Shown here in pieces: positions 18,483 through 30,002 of a stretch of DNA of 64,000 nucleotides (the first letter of the stretch is position 1; each line of letters opens with the position of its first letter). Below the pieces are notes generated by a model. That model did not search any database and had not been told where the DNA came from. It saw nothing but the letters and a program-made list of their open reading frames with translations. The position numbers and the translations under genes were made by a program. This stretch comes from Vibrio sp. Y2-5 (lineage in GTDB: Bacteria > Pseudomonadota > Gammaproteobacteria > Enterobacterales > Vibrionaceae), in the NCBI RefSeq assembly GCF_014596725.1, contig NZ_JACVEG010000006.1:124001-188000 (forward strand). The letters are read 5' to 3'.

Positions 18483-19061
18483 ATGACACAAGATACGCCG
18501 TCTGCTTTACAAAAGCCTAAAGTATTAGTGATTTATGCTCACCCTGAGCCACATCACTCCATTGCAAACCAAGTGATGATTAAAAAGATCTCTTCACTTG
18601 AGCACGTCTCTATTCTTGATCTCTATGCCACATACCCAGACTTTTTCATCGATGTTCAAGCTGAGCGCCAGCGCTTGTTAGAGCATGATGTGATTGTGTT
18701 TCAGCACCCTTTGTATATGTATTCCTGTCCGGCGCTACTTAAGGAATGGATGGATAGAATACTGGCAAAAGGATTCGCCTTTGGTAACAAAAGTGCGCTG
18801 CGGGGTAAAGTCTGGCGTAGTGTCATCACCACTGGCGGTAACATCGATGCTTTTGGTGAGAAGGGCTATAACCGTTATCCGTTGAAAGACATTTTACAAC
18901 CATTTGAGCTGACAGCGGCATTGTGTCGTATGCAATGGATAGACCCCATGGTGCTGTATTGGTCACGCAATGTTAGTGACATTGAGCGATATCAACACGC
19001 AGAAGCCTATAGACAGTGGTTATTGGACCCTTTAGCTGAGCAAGGAGAGCATCATGGCTGA
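18483..19061 (+). CDS. kefG: KefG-type ancillary quinone reductase for KefB
   Basis: A 192-residue flavodoxin-fold NAD(P)H-quinone reductase-like protein that binds and activates the KefB potassium efflux system. Visible are VLVIYAHPEPHHS (flavin phosphate-binding loop), the HPLYMYSCPALLKEWMDRI stretch and KGFAFG, typical of KefF/KefG. It overlaps kefB by 8 bp, so the two are translationally coupled. The ATG at 18483 has a poorly spaced purine run in front (AAGGA directly abutting), with ACGGAG further up as an alternative site. The start is thus the least certain part. Confidence 0.9.
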   Translation: MTQDTPSALQKPKVLVIYAHPEPHHSIANQVMIKKISSLEHVSILDLYATYPDFFIDVQAERQRLLEHDVIVFQHPLYMYSCPALLKEWMDRILAKGFAFGNKSALRGKVWRSVITTGGNIDAFGEKGYNRYPLKDILQPFELTAALCRMQWIDPMVLYWSRNVSDIERYQHAEAYRQWLLDPLAEQGEHHG

Positions 19062-20859
19062 AGTAAGCAGTGATTTTCTACAAAGCACAGCCGTTTTCCT
19101 TACCGCAGCTGTGGTGGCAGTACCTTTAGCGCAAAGGGCAGGGCTTGGTTCTGTTCTGGGGTATTTACTGGCGGGTGTGATCATCGGACCTTGGGGATTG
19201 GGCTTAATCAGCGATGTTGAAGCGATCATGCACTTTGCTGAGTTTGGCGTGGTTTTGCTGCTGTTTCTGATTGGTTTAGAGCTAAATCCGAGAAAACTGT
19301 GGCAAATGCGTGGGCCAATTTTGGGATTGGGTGGCGCGCAGGTTGTGGTGACGACCGCTGTGATTGCCAGCCTGACTTCGTTGCTGGGTATCGGCTGGCA
19401 AAGCAGTTTAGTTATTGGCATGGGGTTAGCGCTCTCTTCAACCGCAATTGCATTACGCGTGATAGAAGAAAGAGGTTTAACTCGAACGGAAACGGGGCAA
19501 TCCGGTTTTGCTGTTCTGCTATTCCAAGATATCGCGGTCATTCCTATGCTGGCGTTGTTACCCGTACTGGCGGGCAATACTGGCGGAAGCTGGCTTGATG
19601 TTGTGTGGATGTTATGTGGCATTGTCGGTTTATTGGTGGGTGGTCATTACCTTCTGAGCCCTCTGTTTCGCTACATCGTATTAAGTGGTGTGCGAGAGTT
19701 GTTTACCGTTGCTGCGCTACTGCTGGTGATTGGTATCGCTCTGTTGATGCAGCAATTAGGTTTGTCTATGGCGCTTGGTACCTTCTTAGCTGGGGTGCTG
19801 TTGGCCGAAAGTGAGTTCCGTCACGAGCTGGAAATTGCTATCGAGCCCTTCAAAGGCTTGTTGCTTGGCCTGTTCTTTATCTCTGTCGGAATGGCGGTTG
19901 ATTTAGGGTTGTTGGCTCTTGAACCATTAAGCATATTGCTGGCTGTGATCGCTCTGGTGACAGTCAAAGGTTTGCTTCTTTATGTGCTTGCTCGATTCTC
20001 TGGTGCGCGGGCGAAAGCACGTAGTCGCATGGCTGCGATTTTGAGTCAAGGCGGCGAATTTGCTTTTGTCATCTTTACTGCGGCGAGTGGCCAAGGTCTA
20101 CTCCAATCTGAGCAAGTTGCCTTTTTATTGGTCGTGGTGAGCTTGTCTATGGTGACTACACCGCTATTACTTTCTGCTCAAAGCCGCTGGTTCGCTCGTA
20201 ACTTGAATAGCTCCGATGATGAAACGTTAACGTCGGATGTTTACGATAAAGAACCGAGAGTTATCATTGCTGGTTTTGGTCGTTTTGGGCAAATTGTTGG
20301 TCGTTTGATGTATGCCAACAAGATCAAAATTACCGTATTAGAGAGTGACGCCAGCCAAATAAAATTACTCCGTAAATACGGATATAAAGTATTCTATGGC
20401 GACGCTACTCAGCTTGAGTTATTGAGAGCGGCGGGAGCCGATGAAGCCGAGGCGATTGTTATCTGTACCGATGCCCCTGATGAAGTGGTGAAAATCGTTG
20501 AGCTTTGTAAGCATCATTTCCCCAAGTTAAAAATATTGGCTCGAGCTCGTAGCCGGGTGGAAGCTTACCAACTGATGAATCACGGTGTTGAGCGCTACTC
20601 TCGCGAAACCTTCCTAGGTGCACTAGACCTTGGCCGACAAACGCTAATCTCATTAGGTATGCATCCTTATGAGGCAAAAAGAGCGGAAGCCCATTTTCGC
20701 AAGTTAGACATGGCAATGCTGAAAGAGCTACTACCTCAACACAATGAAGGCAAGCAGCTTAATTTAAGAGCCAAAGAAGCTCGTAAAGAGTTGGAAGAAA
20801 TTTTTGGCCGCGAGATGGATGGCGATAAGCAGTCTCGTAGCTATTGGGAAAAAGACTAA
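19054..20859 (+). CDS. kefB: KefB-type potassium:proton antiporter
   Basis: Inner-membrane CPA2-family K+ efflux system gated by glutathione adducts, protecting against electrophiles. The 601 residues start with about 12 hydrophobic segments (residues 5-380), including GVVLLLFLIGLELNP and the SQGGEFAFVIF segment near residue 335, and end in an RCK/TrkA-N domain with the nucleotide-binding motif IIAGFGRFGQIVG around residue 405. It overlaps kefG by 8 bp, confirming the system. yheV follows after 29 bp. KefC is the paralogous alternative, but the KefG partner and the yheV neighbour point to KefB. Confidence 0.93.
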   Translation: MAEVSSDFLQSTAVFLTAAVVAVPLAQRAGLGSVLGYLLAGVIIGPWGLGLISDVEAIMHFAEFGVVLLLFLIGLELNPRKLWQMRGPILGLGGAQVVVTTAVIASLTSLLGIGWQSSLVIGMGLALSSTAIALRVIEERGLTRTETGQSGFAVLLFQDIAVIPMLALLPVLAGNTGGSWLDVVWMLCGIVGLLVGGHYLLSPLFRYIVLSGVRELFTVAALLLVIGIALLMQQLGLSMALGTFLAGVLLAESEFRHELEIAIEPFKGLLLGLFFISVGMAVDLGLLALEPLSILLAVIALVTVKGLLLYVLARFSGARAKARSRMAAILSQGGEFAFVIFTAASGQGLLQSEQVAFLLVVVSLSMVTTPLLLSAQSRWFARNLNSSDDETLTSDVYDKEPRVIIAGFGRFGQIVGRLMYANKIKITVLESDASQIKLLRKYGYKVFYGDATQLELLRAAGADEAEAIVICTDAPDEVVKIVELCKHHFPKLKILARARSRVEAYQLMNHGVERYSRETFLGALDLGRQTLISLGMHPYEAKRAEAHFRKLDMAMLKELLPQHNEGKQLNLRAKEARKELEEIFGREMDGDKQSRSYWEKD

Positions 20860-20888
20860 AAGAACAAGTAAGTAGTAGGAACCAATAC

Positions 20889-21089
20889 GTGAATATAAAA
20901 AAACGCTTTATTGCAGGGGCAAGCTGTCCGAGTTGTAAAGCTCAAGATACCTTACGCTGGTGGATAGAGAACAACATAGAGCTGGTAGAATGCGTTGAAT
21001 GTGATTATTCAGAACAGCGTAAACCGAAAGCTGTAGAGAAAAGTGAACACGGTCAAGAGCAAATGATCGGTATTTTTAAGCCGGAATAA
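20889..21089 (+). CDS. yheV: YheV-family zinc-ribbon protein
   Basis: I chose GTG 20889 (66 residues), because AGGAA lies 8 bp upstream and MNIKKRFIAGASCPSC is the usual N-terminus; the longer frame from 20844 overlaps kefB. Two CxxC pairs, CPSC and CVEC, form a likely zinc ribbon, and ALDTLRWW-like and CDYSEQ stretches fit the family. It is the third gene of kefG-kefB-yheV. Function unknown, probably cytoplasmic. Confidence 0.88.
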   Translation: MNIKKRFIAGASCPSCKAQDTLRWWIENNIELVECVECDYSEQRKPKAVEKSEHGQEQMIGIFKPE

Positions 21090-21187
21090 TTGAGTTTCTG
21101 CTCACGATCCCCATAATATCCATCATTAGATTATTTTTAGACATGATTTAATGTGTCTAGAAGCACCAAAACCGCCCTGGAGCCGTT

Positions 21188-21769
21188 ATGAAAATTGAAA
21201 AGAACGTGGTTGTAAGCCTTGCTTACCAAGTAAAACTGGAAGATGGCATCGTTGTTGACCAATCCACAGTGGAAGCACCACTTGATTACCTACATGGTCA
21301 CAACAACCTAATCACTGGCCTTGAAAAAGAGCTAGAAGGCAAAGTAGCAGGTGACAAGTTCACTGCAACTATCGCACCTGAAGATGCATACGGTGAGCAC
21401 AGCGAAGATCTTGTGCAGCGCGTTCCTGCAAACGTATTCCAAGGTGTTGACGAGATCGAAGTAGGTATGCGTTTCCTAGCGGATACTGATCAAGGTCCAA
21501 TCCCTGTAGAAATTACAGAAGTTGATGGCGACGAAGTTGTTGTTGACGGCAACCATATGCTTGCTGGTCACACTCTGACTTTCGATGTAGAAGTTGTCGC
21601 TACTCGCGAAGCAACTGCTGAAGAACTTGAGCACGGCCATGTACACCAAGCGGGTGGTTGTGGTGGTCACGGTCACGATCATGATGACCACGAATGCTGT
21701 GGTGGCCATGGTCACGATCATGACCACGACCACAAAGATGGTTGTTGTGGCGGCGGTCACTGCCACTAA
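21188..21769 (+). CDS. slyD: SlyD peptidyl-prolyl isomerase and metallochaperone
   Basis: FKBP-type isomerase and chaperone that also binds nickel and other metals for hydrogenase or urease maturation. The 193 residues start with the FKBP core (KNVVVSLAYQVKLEDG, then the inserted flap domain around residues 70-120) and end in a roughly 45-residue tail very rich in His, Gly, Asp and Cys, with several GHGHDH and CCGG units. A terminator follows. Its position next to yheV and kefB is conserved. Confidence 0.96.
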   Translation: MKIEKNVVVSLAYQVKLEDGIVVDQSTVEAPLDYLHGHNNLITGLEKELEGKVAGDKFTATIAPEDAYGEHSEDLVQRVPANVFQGVDEIEVGMRFLADTDQGPIPVEITEVDGDEVVVDGNHMLAGHTLTFDVEVVATREATAEELEHGHVHQAGGCGGHGHDHDDHECCGGHGHDHDHDHKDGCCGGGHCH

Positions 21770-21814
21770 CCAGTGCTGTGGGCTTGCTATAAATACAGCC
21801 TAGCTCTATAAAAG

Positions 21815-21849
21815 AAAGCGTGAGTCGAGTATTCGGTTCACGCTTTTTT
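21815..21849 (+). terminator. rho-independent terminator after slyD
   Basis: Arms AAAGCGTGA (21815-21823) and TCACGCTTT (21838-21846) with a 14-nt loop, continuing into a T-run. Confidence 0.85.
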
Positions 21850-21875
21850 ATTATCGTTTTTTATAAGGACTCTTT

Positions 21876-22817
21876 ATGCCGCAACCTTTTTCTATCGCGA
21901 TTCACGGTGGTGCTGGAACCATTTTGCGTGAACAAATGAGTGATGAACTCAAAGCGGAAATAGAAACAGCGTTAGAAAAATCGGTCAAAGCTGGGCATGC
22001 CATTCTGGCTCAAGGAGGCGATGCTTTAGATGCTGTGGTCGCGGCAGTTAAAGTGTTGGAAGATGCGCCTCAGTTTAATGCAGGGAAGGGGTCGGTATTA
22101 ACCAATAAAGAAATGGTTGAGATGGATGCTTCTGTAATGCATGGGCGAGAGATGAATGCGGGCGCTATAACGGGTGTTCGTCATATAAAAAATCCTATTG
22201 AACTCGCTCGTGATGTGATGTTGAAAAGCAATCATGTCCTATTAATGGGTGAGGGGGCGGAAGAGTTCGCTTTCAGTTTAGGTTATGAGTATACCGAACA
22301 AGATTATTTCTTTACTGACCGTCGCTATGAACAGCTGCAATCTATGAAAGAAAAAGGTCTGTTTGCTCTCTCTGAAGCTAAATACCCAGATGACAAAAAA
22401 TTTGGAACGGTTGGAGCCGTGGCGCTTGATCAGCAAGGCAATTTGGCGGCGGCGACAAGTACCGGTGGCATTACCAACAAAAAGTACGGCCGTATTGGAG
22501 ATTCGCCAATCATTGGTGCTGGTACTATTGCAGAAAATGGCAATGTTGCTGTATCGACCACGGGAATGGGCGAGTTCTTCATTCGCAAAATGGTAGCATC
22601 AGATGTCGCTGCGAGAATGCGCTATTTGCAAGAAGATATTCACACCGCCTGTGAGCACATTATTCAGGGTGATTTAAAAGCAATGGGCGGTGAAGGTGGA
22701 CTGATTGCTGTTGACGCGAATGGTGAAATTCACTTTGCGATGAATAGTTTAGGAATGTATCGGGCGAGCATTGATATTAAAGGTGATCTACTCGTCAAAA
22801 TATATGCAGATGATTGA
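21876..22817 (+). CDS. iaaA: isoaspartyl peptidase / L-asparaginase, N-terminal nucleophile type
   Basis: Ntn-hydrolase that cleaves isoaspartyl dipeptides and asparagine; the precursor cuts itself before a threonine that becomes the nucleophile. The 313 residues carry the N-terminal IAIHGGAGTI, the DALDAVVAAV and FNAGKGSVL stretches, and the autocleavage site KFGTVGAVALD with Thr178. GRIGDSPIIGAGT and the C-terminal GMGEFFIR follow the family. No signal peptide is seen, so it is cytoplasmic. It lies between the slyD terminator and purA and seems monocistronic. Confidence 0.92.
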   Translation: MPQPFSIAIHGGAGTILREQMSDELKAEIETALEKSVKAGHAILAQGGDALDAVVAAVKVLEDAPQFNAGKGSVLTNKEMVEMDASVMHGREMNAGAITGVRHIKNPIELARDVMLKSNHVLLMGEGAEEFAFSLGYEYTEQDYFFTDRRYEQLQSMKEKGLFALSEAKYPDDKKFGTVGAVALDQQGNLAAATSTGGITNKKYGRIGDSPIIGAGTIAENGNVAVSTTGMGEFFIRKMVASDVAARMRYLQEDIHTACEHIIQGDLKAMGGEGGLIAVDANGEIHFAMNSLGMYRASIDIKGDLLVKIYADD

Positions 22818-22923
22818 GTTTTACTCTGAAAAACGAGAATGACTGCGCACGACTTTATTCGACTATTTTTTGCCTAAAAAATGACTGCAACGAATCAAAT
22901 TCGATGCTAGAATCCATTTTTAA

Positions 22924-24261
<1,338 letters not shown>

Positions 24262-24276
24262 TTTAGACGATTATTG

Positions 24277-24307
24277 AAAAAACCGGCTCACTGAGCCGGT
24301 TTTTTTA
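24277..24307 (+). terminator. rho-independent terminator after purA
   Basis: Arms AACCGGCTCA (24281-24290) and TGAGCCGGTT (24292-24301) with a 1-nt centre, flanked by an A-run and a T-run. Confidence 0.92.
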
Positions 24308-24372
24308 TGCCGCAAGTGATGGTATTTTGTACGTCGATGGCAATTAATTGCCGATTATTTACAAGATTGACC

Positions 24373-24399
24373 TAAAGAGATCCGCTTAAGCGCCGATAA
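24373..24399 (+). promoter_or_regulatory. sigma-28 (FliA) promoter of motX
   Basis: TAAAGAGA (24373-24380), an 11-nt spacer and GCCGATAA (24392-24399). The -10 octamer is identical to the FliA consensus, and TAAAG and the spacing also fit. It points at motX, 86 bp upstream of its start. Confidence 0.85.
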
Positions 24400-24484
24400 A
24401 AAATCAAACCAGCCATTATGCGTAATAACGCTATACTCAATAAGCGGTGTTGTGTGGCTATCGGAATTAAGTAAGAGTGCATGT

Positions 24485-25120
24485 ATGAAGCTACGAACGG
24501 TGGCAGCTTCTCTGTTATTGGCATTGCATTCCTCGTTTAGTCACGCAGCTGTGACCGATGTGGGGGAGCCTGTACCAATTTATACAGAAGCTGAACTCAT
24601 AAAATTGATTGAAGAAAACAAGCATCTGGAACGAGTCAAAGCCGACAATTGTCAGTTGGTGGAAGATATTGTTGCACGTGCTACTCGCATCAATTTACCG
24701 TCATACGAGTTTTTGTATGGCGATATGTTGGCGTGGGGTGTCTGTGTCGATCAGGATGTCGAGCTCGGTTTGTATTACATGGAAAATGCTGCCCATCAAG
24801 GTTTGCCGACCGCACTCGAGCAGCTGGGCCGTTACTATTCGCGTGGAACATTAGTGCAGCAAGATAAAGAGCGCGCTATACCATATTTACGTGAAGCTGC
24901 ATCTATGGGGAATTTGAATGCCCGTATTCAGCTGGCGGAATTACTATTAAGAGATTACGGTAGCCCTCTGGACTATGAGGATGCTTATCGCTGGCTCTAC
25001 AACTCGGCTACCGCAGATCAAAGAGTGCACAACCGCATCAATATCTTACGACAGGGTTTAGAGATGCGTATGCCAGAGAACATCATTGCGCGCGCAAAGC
25101 GTCGTGAAACATTCTGGTAA
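24485..25120 (+). CDS. motX: MotX, sodium-driven flagellar stator protein
   Basis: Periplasmic T-ring protein needed with MotY to hold PomA/PomB stators at the sodium-driven polar flagellar motor of vibrios. I chose ATG 24485 (211 residues), which gives a proper signal peptide (MKLRTVAASLLLALHSSFSHA); the frame from 24452 adds non-conserved residues. The mature part holds Sel1-like repeats (around GLYYMENAAHQGLPTALEQLG and the next unit) and Cys residues that can form a disulfide. It stands alone between purA and rnr behind a sigma-28 promoter, which independently supports the identity. Confidence 0.94.
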   Translation: MKLRTVAASLLLALHSSFSHAAVTDVGEPVPIYTEAELIKLIEENKHLERVKADNCQLVEDIVARATRINLPSYEFLYGDMLAWGVCVDQDVELGLYYMENAAHQGLPTALEQLGRYYSRGTLVQQDKERAIPYLREAASMGNLNARIQLAELLLRDYGSPLDYEDAYRWLYNSATADQRVHNRINILRQGLEMRMPENIIARAKRRETFW

Positions 25121-25338
25121 AAAGCTCGTTAATTCATTCTGTAAACACATTTATAGGTTCATGTTCAACCTCTGAGGTGGGGCATGAATTCCATACCTTT
25201 CTCTTCGTATTTCACTTTTATTACTTCAAAGATAGTGCAACAGAACTATCTTATTAGTATTACTCACTTTTTATCCTTAAGCTTAATCACGCAGTAGGAT
25301 ATACTTTAATTCCCCTCTTACTTTAAGTAGGTCTGCCT

Positions 25339-27786
25339 ATGTCTGATTCCACCCATATTGATCCGTTTGCGGATCGCGAAGCCGATAATTACGAAAATCC
25401 GATCCCAAGTCGTGAGTTCATCATCGAATTTTTAACTCAAGCCAATGTACCAATGAATCGCAACGATTTGTTTGAAGCATTAAAACTCACCGGCGAAGAT
25501 CAGTATGAAGGTCTGCGTCGTCGTCTTCGTGCAATGGAGCGAGATGGGCAGCTCATCTTTACTCGTCGTCAATGTTACGCACTGCCTGAAAAACTAGAGC
25601 TAATTAAAGGGTATGTGATTGGTCACAAAGATGGCTATGGTTGGGTTCGTCCAGAGGGCAACACCAACAAAGACAATGACATTTTGTTACCTCATCATCA
25701 AATGAGAACCATCATTCATGGTGATTACGTATTGGTTCAACCTGCAGGTACGGATAAGCGCGGAAGAAAAGAGGGGCGCTTAGTTCGTGTATTGGAAGAG
25801 CGTAAAACGCAAATCGTCGGCCGTTTCTTCTTTGAGCATGGTTACTCTTATGTTGTGCCAGATGACTCACGTATTCATCAGGATATTTTGATTCCTAATG
25901 AGCAGCGAAGCGGTGCTCGTATGGGTAATGTTGTGGTGATTGAGATTACAGACCGAGGCTCACGTAGTCGCGGTATGATGGGCACTGTGGTTGAAGTTCT
26001 GGGTGAAAACATGGCTCCGGGAATGGAAACACAAATTGCCATCCGTACCCATCAAATCCCTCATGTATGGCCAGAGGAAGTTGAAAAACAGGTAGCAAGT
26101 TTAGGTGAAGAGGTTCCAGAAGAAGCGAAGATAGGGAGAGTAGATCTACGTGAACTTCCTCTGGTTACTATTGATGGTGAAGATGCGCGAGACTTTGATG
26201 ATGCGGTCTTCTGTGAAGCGAAGAAAGGCGGCGGTTGGCGTTTATGGGTAGCGATTGCTGATGTAAGCTATTACGTTCGCCCTGATACCGCGTTAGATAA
26301 AGAAGCGATTAACCGTGGTAACTCGGTTTACTTCCCGTCACAAGTTGTGCCTATGCTGCCGGAAGTGCTTTCAAATGGCTTATGTTCATTGAACCCGCAA
26401 GTGGATCGCTTGTGTATGGTGTGTGAAATGACCATTTCTGAAAGCGGTAAGTTATCAGGTTATAAGCACTATGAAGCGGTGATGAATTCACACGCTCGCC
26501 TCACATACACTAAAGTTCACGAGATCTTAGAAGGTGATGAAGAGCTACGCGAGCGTTACCGTGATTTGGTTCCGCACCTTGAAGAACTGCATAAAATGTA
26601 TCAAGTGCTGAAAGTGGCGCGTGAGCAGCGTGGTGCGATTGAGTTTGAAACGGTTGAAACCAAGTTTATTTTCACTCCAGATCGTAAGATTGACAGTATT
26701 GAGCCACTTATCCGTAATGACGCTCATAAGCTGATTGAAGAGTGCATGATCATGGCAAACATTGCTTCTGCCTCTCTGGTGGAAAAAGCAAAAGAGCCAG
26801 CGTTATATCGTATTCATGAAACTCCGGGCGAAGAGCGTCTGATGGGCTTCAGAGATTTCCTAGGTGAGTTAGGTTTAGAGCTGTCTGGTGGTCTTGAGCC
26901 ATCGCCAACCGATTACGCACATTTGATGCAACAGATCGGCGAGCGACCAGACAAAGAGCTGATTCAAACTATGTTGCTGCGCTCGATGAAGCAAGCGATA
27001 TACAACCCAGATAATGCGGGTCACTTCGGTTTGGCGTTGAAACGTTATGCTCACTTCACTTCGCCGATTCGTCGTTATCCAGATTTATTGTTGCATCGTG
27101 CGATTAAGTATCTAATTGCCAAACATGAAGGGCGTAACCAAGACCGTTGGACGCCAACAGGTGGCTTCCACTATTCATTTGACGATATGAACTACTACGG
27201 TGAGCAGTGTTCAATGACTGAACGCCGTGCAGATGATGCGACGCGTGAAGTGTCCGATTGGCTCAAATGTGAGTACATGCAAGACCATGTAGGCGAAGAA
27301 TTGGAAGGCGTCATTGCGAATGTGACTGGCTTTGGCTTCTTCGTTCGTTTAGCCGATCTGCACATTGATGGTTTGGTCCATATTTCTACCTTAGCGAATG
27401 ACTACTACCGATTTGACCCGATTGGTCAAAGACTTATCGGTGAGTCGTTTGGTAATACTTACCGTTTAGGCGATTCAGTCAAAGTAAAAGTGTTGTCAGT
27501 GAACCTTGATGATAGACAAATTGACTTTGAAATCGTTGAAACAAGTCGTAAGCTACGCGGCGCTGGTAAGACTGCTAAGAAACGAGCGACAGAATCGAAA
27601 GCTAAAGCGAAAGGCAAAAAAGCGGCTGCAAACCTTGGTAGTAAAGCAGTACCAATGATTGAACCCACTAAACGTCCAGATGACGGTAGTGGAAAGCAAA
27701 AAGATAAAACGAGTAAATCCGCTAAATCTCGTAAACAGAAAGCTCGAGCTCAAGCTGGCAAAGCAAGAGCAAAAAAGAACAAATAG
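25339..27786 (+). CDS. rnr: ribonuclease R
   Basis: Processive 3'-5' exoribonuclease that degrades structured RNA and acts in rRNA quality control, trans-translation and cold response. The 815 residues are arranged as an N-terminal winged-helix domain, two cold-shock domains, the RNB catalytic domain with [12 protein letters not shown] (metal-binding Asp residues), an S1 domain near residues 645-730, and a strongly basic low-complexity tail of about 80 residues rich in Lys, Ala and Ser. rlmB starts 8 bp later. Confidence 0.97.
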   Translation: MSDSTHIDPFADREADNYENPIPSREFIIEFLTQANVPMNRNDLFEALKLTGEDQYEGLRRRLRAMERDGQLIFTRRQCYALPEKLELIKGYVIGHKDGYGWVRPEGNTNKDNDILLPHHQMRTIIHGDYVLVQPAGTDKRGRKEGRLVRVLEERKTQIVGRFFFEHGYSYVVPDDSRIHQDILIPNEQRSGARMGNVVVIEITDRGSRSRGMMGTVVEVLGENMAPGMETQIAIRTHQIPHVWPEEVEKQVASLGEEVPEEAKIGRVDLRELPLVTIDGEDARDFDDAVFCEAKKGGGWRLWVAIADVSYYVRPDTALDKEAINRGNSVYFPSQVVPMLPEVLSNGLCSLNPQVDRLCMVCEMTISESGKLSGYKHYEAVMNSHARLTYTKVHEILEGDEELRERYRDLVPHLEELHKMYQVLKVAREQRGAIEFETVETKFIFTPDRKIDSIEPLIRNDAHKLIEECMIMANIASASLVEKAKEPALYRIHETPGEERLMGFRDFLGELGLELSGGLEPSPTDYAHLMQQIGERPDKELIQTMLLRSMKQAIYNPDNAGHFGLALKRYAHFTSPIRRYPDLLLHRAIKYLIAKHEGRNQDRWTPTGGFHYSFDDMNYYGEQCSMTERRADDATREVSDWLKCEYMQDHVGEELEGVIANVTGFGFFVRLADLHIDGLVHISTLANDYYRFDPIGQRLIGESFGNTYRLGDSVKVKVLSVNLDDRQIDFEIVETSRKLRGAGKTAKKRATESKAKAKGKKAAANLGSKAVPMIEPTKRPDDGSGKQKDKTSKSAKSRKQKARAQAGKARAKKNK

Positions 27787-27793
27787 GTAACTC

Positions 27794-28540
27794 ATGAGTA
27801 ACGAATTAATTTATGGCATCCACGCAGTAAAAGCGGTGTTAGAACGAGACCCTGCTCGTTTTGTGGAAGCTTATGTACTGAAAGGTCGTCAGGACGACCG
27901 ATTACTGCCAGTTCTGAATGAACTTGCTCGTCTAGGCGTGTCGATTCAAGAAATGAACCGTAAAGTTCTTGATGACAAAGCTCAAGGTGCTAACCACCAA
28001 GGTGTCATTGCTAAAGTGAAACCAGCGAAGCAGCTAAATGAGCACGACTTGGATTTGATAGTTGATCAACATGAAAATCCGCTGTTCCTAGTACTTGATG
28101 GTGTTACCGATCCGCATAACTTAGGTGCTTGTCTACGTAATGCTGATGCTGCGGGTGTGGTGGCGGTTATCGTACCGAAAGATAAGTCAGCACCAATGAC
28201 GGCAACAGTGAGTAAAGTGGCTTGTGGGGCAGCAGAAACCGTGCCTTTAGTTCGTGTAACCAATCTTGCGCGAACTATGCGTGCGATGCAGGAAAAGGGC
28301 GTTTGGTTTGTCGGTACAGCTGGTGAAGCAACTCACGATATCTACCAAAGCAAATTAACGGGACCGCTGGCTATCGTTATGGGAGCTGAGGGTGATGGTA
28401 TGCGCCGTTTAACTCGTGAAACCTGTGACGGATTGATTAAAATCCCTATGGCGGGTTCGGTATCAAGTCTAAATGTTTCTGTCGCTTCGGGAGTTTGTTT
28501 GTTTGAAGCCGTACGCCAACGTATTGCGGCAGCGAAATAA
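27794..28540 (+). CDS. rlmB: 23S rRNA 2'-O-methyltransferase RlmB (Gm2251)
   Basis: SPOUT-fold enzyme that methylates the ribose of G2251 in the P loop of 23S rRNA. The 248 residues start with a small substrate-binding domain ([17 protein letters not shown]) and end with the knotted domain: [31 protein letters not shown] and [15 protein letters not shown]. It follows rnr by 8 bp; the rnr-rlmB pair is widely conserved. Confidence 0.97.
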   Translation: MSNELIYGIHAVKAVLERDPARFVEAYVLKGRQDDRLLPVLNELARLGVSIQEMNRKVLDDKAQGANHQGVIAKVKPAKQLNEHDLDLIVDQHENPLFLVLDGVTDPHNLGACLRNADAAGVVAVIVPKDKSAPMTATVSKVACGAAETVPLVRVTNLARTMRAMQEKGVWFVGTAGEATHDIYQSKLTGPLAIVMGAEGDGMRRLTRETCDGLIKIPMAGSVSSLNVSVASGVCLFEAVRQRIAAAK

Positions 28541-28550
28541 CTCGAAATGC

Positions 28551-28666
28551 AAATAGCGTCATCCCAGAAAATGCGTAAGCATTTATCTGGGAGCTGGAAA
28601 AGCACACTTAAGCTGATTACGTGTGCTGTAACAAGATTCCAGCTTTCGCGGGGATGACGTTATTTT
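28551..28666. repeat. cloverleaf-forming intergenic repeat (REP/MITE-like)
   Basis: Outer arms AAATAGCGTCATCCC (28551-28565) and GGGATGACGTTATTT (28651-28665) are inverted repeats with one mismatch. Inside lie a hairpin CCCAGA/TCTGGG with AAATGC/GCATTT, and a second AGCTGGAA/TTCCAGCT enclosing AGCACAC/GTGTGCT. The GTCATCCC and GGGGATGAC ends are common in dispersed gammaproteobacterial repeats. It sits between rlmB and the S10 operon promoter. No open frame. Confidence 0.75.
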
Positions 28667-28722
28667 CAACTCTCCACCTATCCAGCTGCTCAAATTTCCT
28701 CCGTTTAATTTTCAAACACCCC

Positions 28723-28750
28723 TTGCAAGTGAAACTGTGATCTGTATAAT
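28723..28750 (+). promoter_or_regulatory. S10 operon promoter
   Basis: TTGCAA (28723-28728), a 16-bp spacer and a consensus TATAAT (28745-28750), just followed by a GC-rich start region. It is the only strong promoter before rpsJ. Confidence 0.8.
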
Positions 28751-28756
28751 GCAGCG

Positions 28757-29342
<586 letters not shown>

Positions 29343-29356
29343 GGGAGATTAGAAGA

Positions 29357-29986
29357 ATGATTGGTCTAGTCGGACGTAAAGTGGGTATGACCCGCGTATT
29401 TACTGAAGAAGGCGTTTCTATCCCAGTAACAGTTGTGGAAGTTGAAGCGAACCGCGTTTCTCAAGTTAAAACTCTTGAAAACGATGGTTACACAGCTATC
29501 CAGGTAACTGCTGGTGCTAAGAAAGCTAGCCGCGTTTCAAAGCCAGAAGCTGGTCACTTTGCGAAAGCAGGTGTTGAAGCCGGTCGTGGTCTTTGGGAAT
29601 TCCGCTTAGAAAGCGGCGAAGAGTTTGAAGTTGGTGCTGAACTAACTGTTGAACTTTTCAACGAAATCAAAAAAGTAGACGTTACTGGTACTTCTAAAGG
29701 TAAGGGCTTCCAAGGCGTTGTAAAACGTTGGAACTTCCGTACTCAAGATATGACTCACGGTAACTCTTTGTCTCACCGTGCTCCTGGTTCTATCGGTCAA
29801 TGTCAGACTCCAGGTCGCGTGTTCAAAGGCAAAAAAATGTCTGGTCACATGGGTGCTGAGCGTGTAACGACTCAAAACCTTGAGATCGTTCGTGTTGATG
29901 CTGAGCGCAACCTGCTTCTTATTAAAGGTGCAGTCCCTGGCTCAATTGGCGGTAACGTTATCGTCAAACCAGCAGTTAAAGCATAA
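29357..29986 (+). CDS. rplC: 50S ribosomal protein L3
   Basis: Large-subunit assembly-initiating protein near the peptidyl-transferase centre. The 209 residues start [15 protein letters not shown], and the central loop carries [13 protein letters not shown] and the [15 protein letters not shown] stretch holding the Gln that PrmB methylates. It lies 14 bp after rpsJ in the S10 operon. Confidence 0.98.
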   Translation: MIGLVGRKVGMTRVFTEEGVSIPVTVVEVEANRVSQVKTLENDGYTAIQVTAGAKKASRVSKPEAGHFAKAGVEAGRGLWEFRLESGEEFEVGAELTVELFNEIKKVDVTGTSKGKGFQGVVKRWNFRTQDMTHGNSLSHRAPGSIGQCQTPGRVFKGKKMSGHMGAERVTTQNLEIVRVDAERNLLLIKGAVPGSIGGNVIVKPAVKA

Positions 29987-30002
29987 CGTCTAGGAGTAAG
30001 TA

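Noticed and set aside
18184-18486. 100-codon plus-strand frame before kefG
   Set aside because: It runs through the ERIC element and the divergent promoter, has no ribosome site and no gene-like composition.
19032-19622. 196-codon minus-strand frame
   Set aside because: Antisense to the transmembrane part of kefB; Ser/Pro/Thr-rich composition typical of shadow frames.
22891-22903. CGAAT-CAA-ATTCG palindrome before purA as a PurR site
   Set aside because: It does not match the PurR consensus with its central CG and CAAACG arms.
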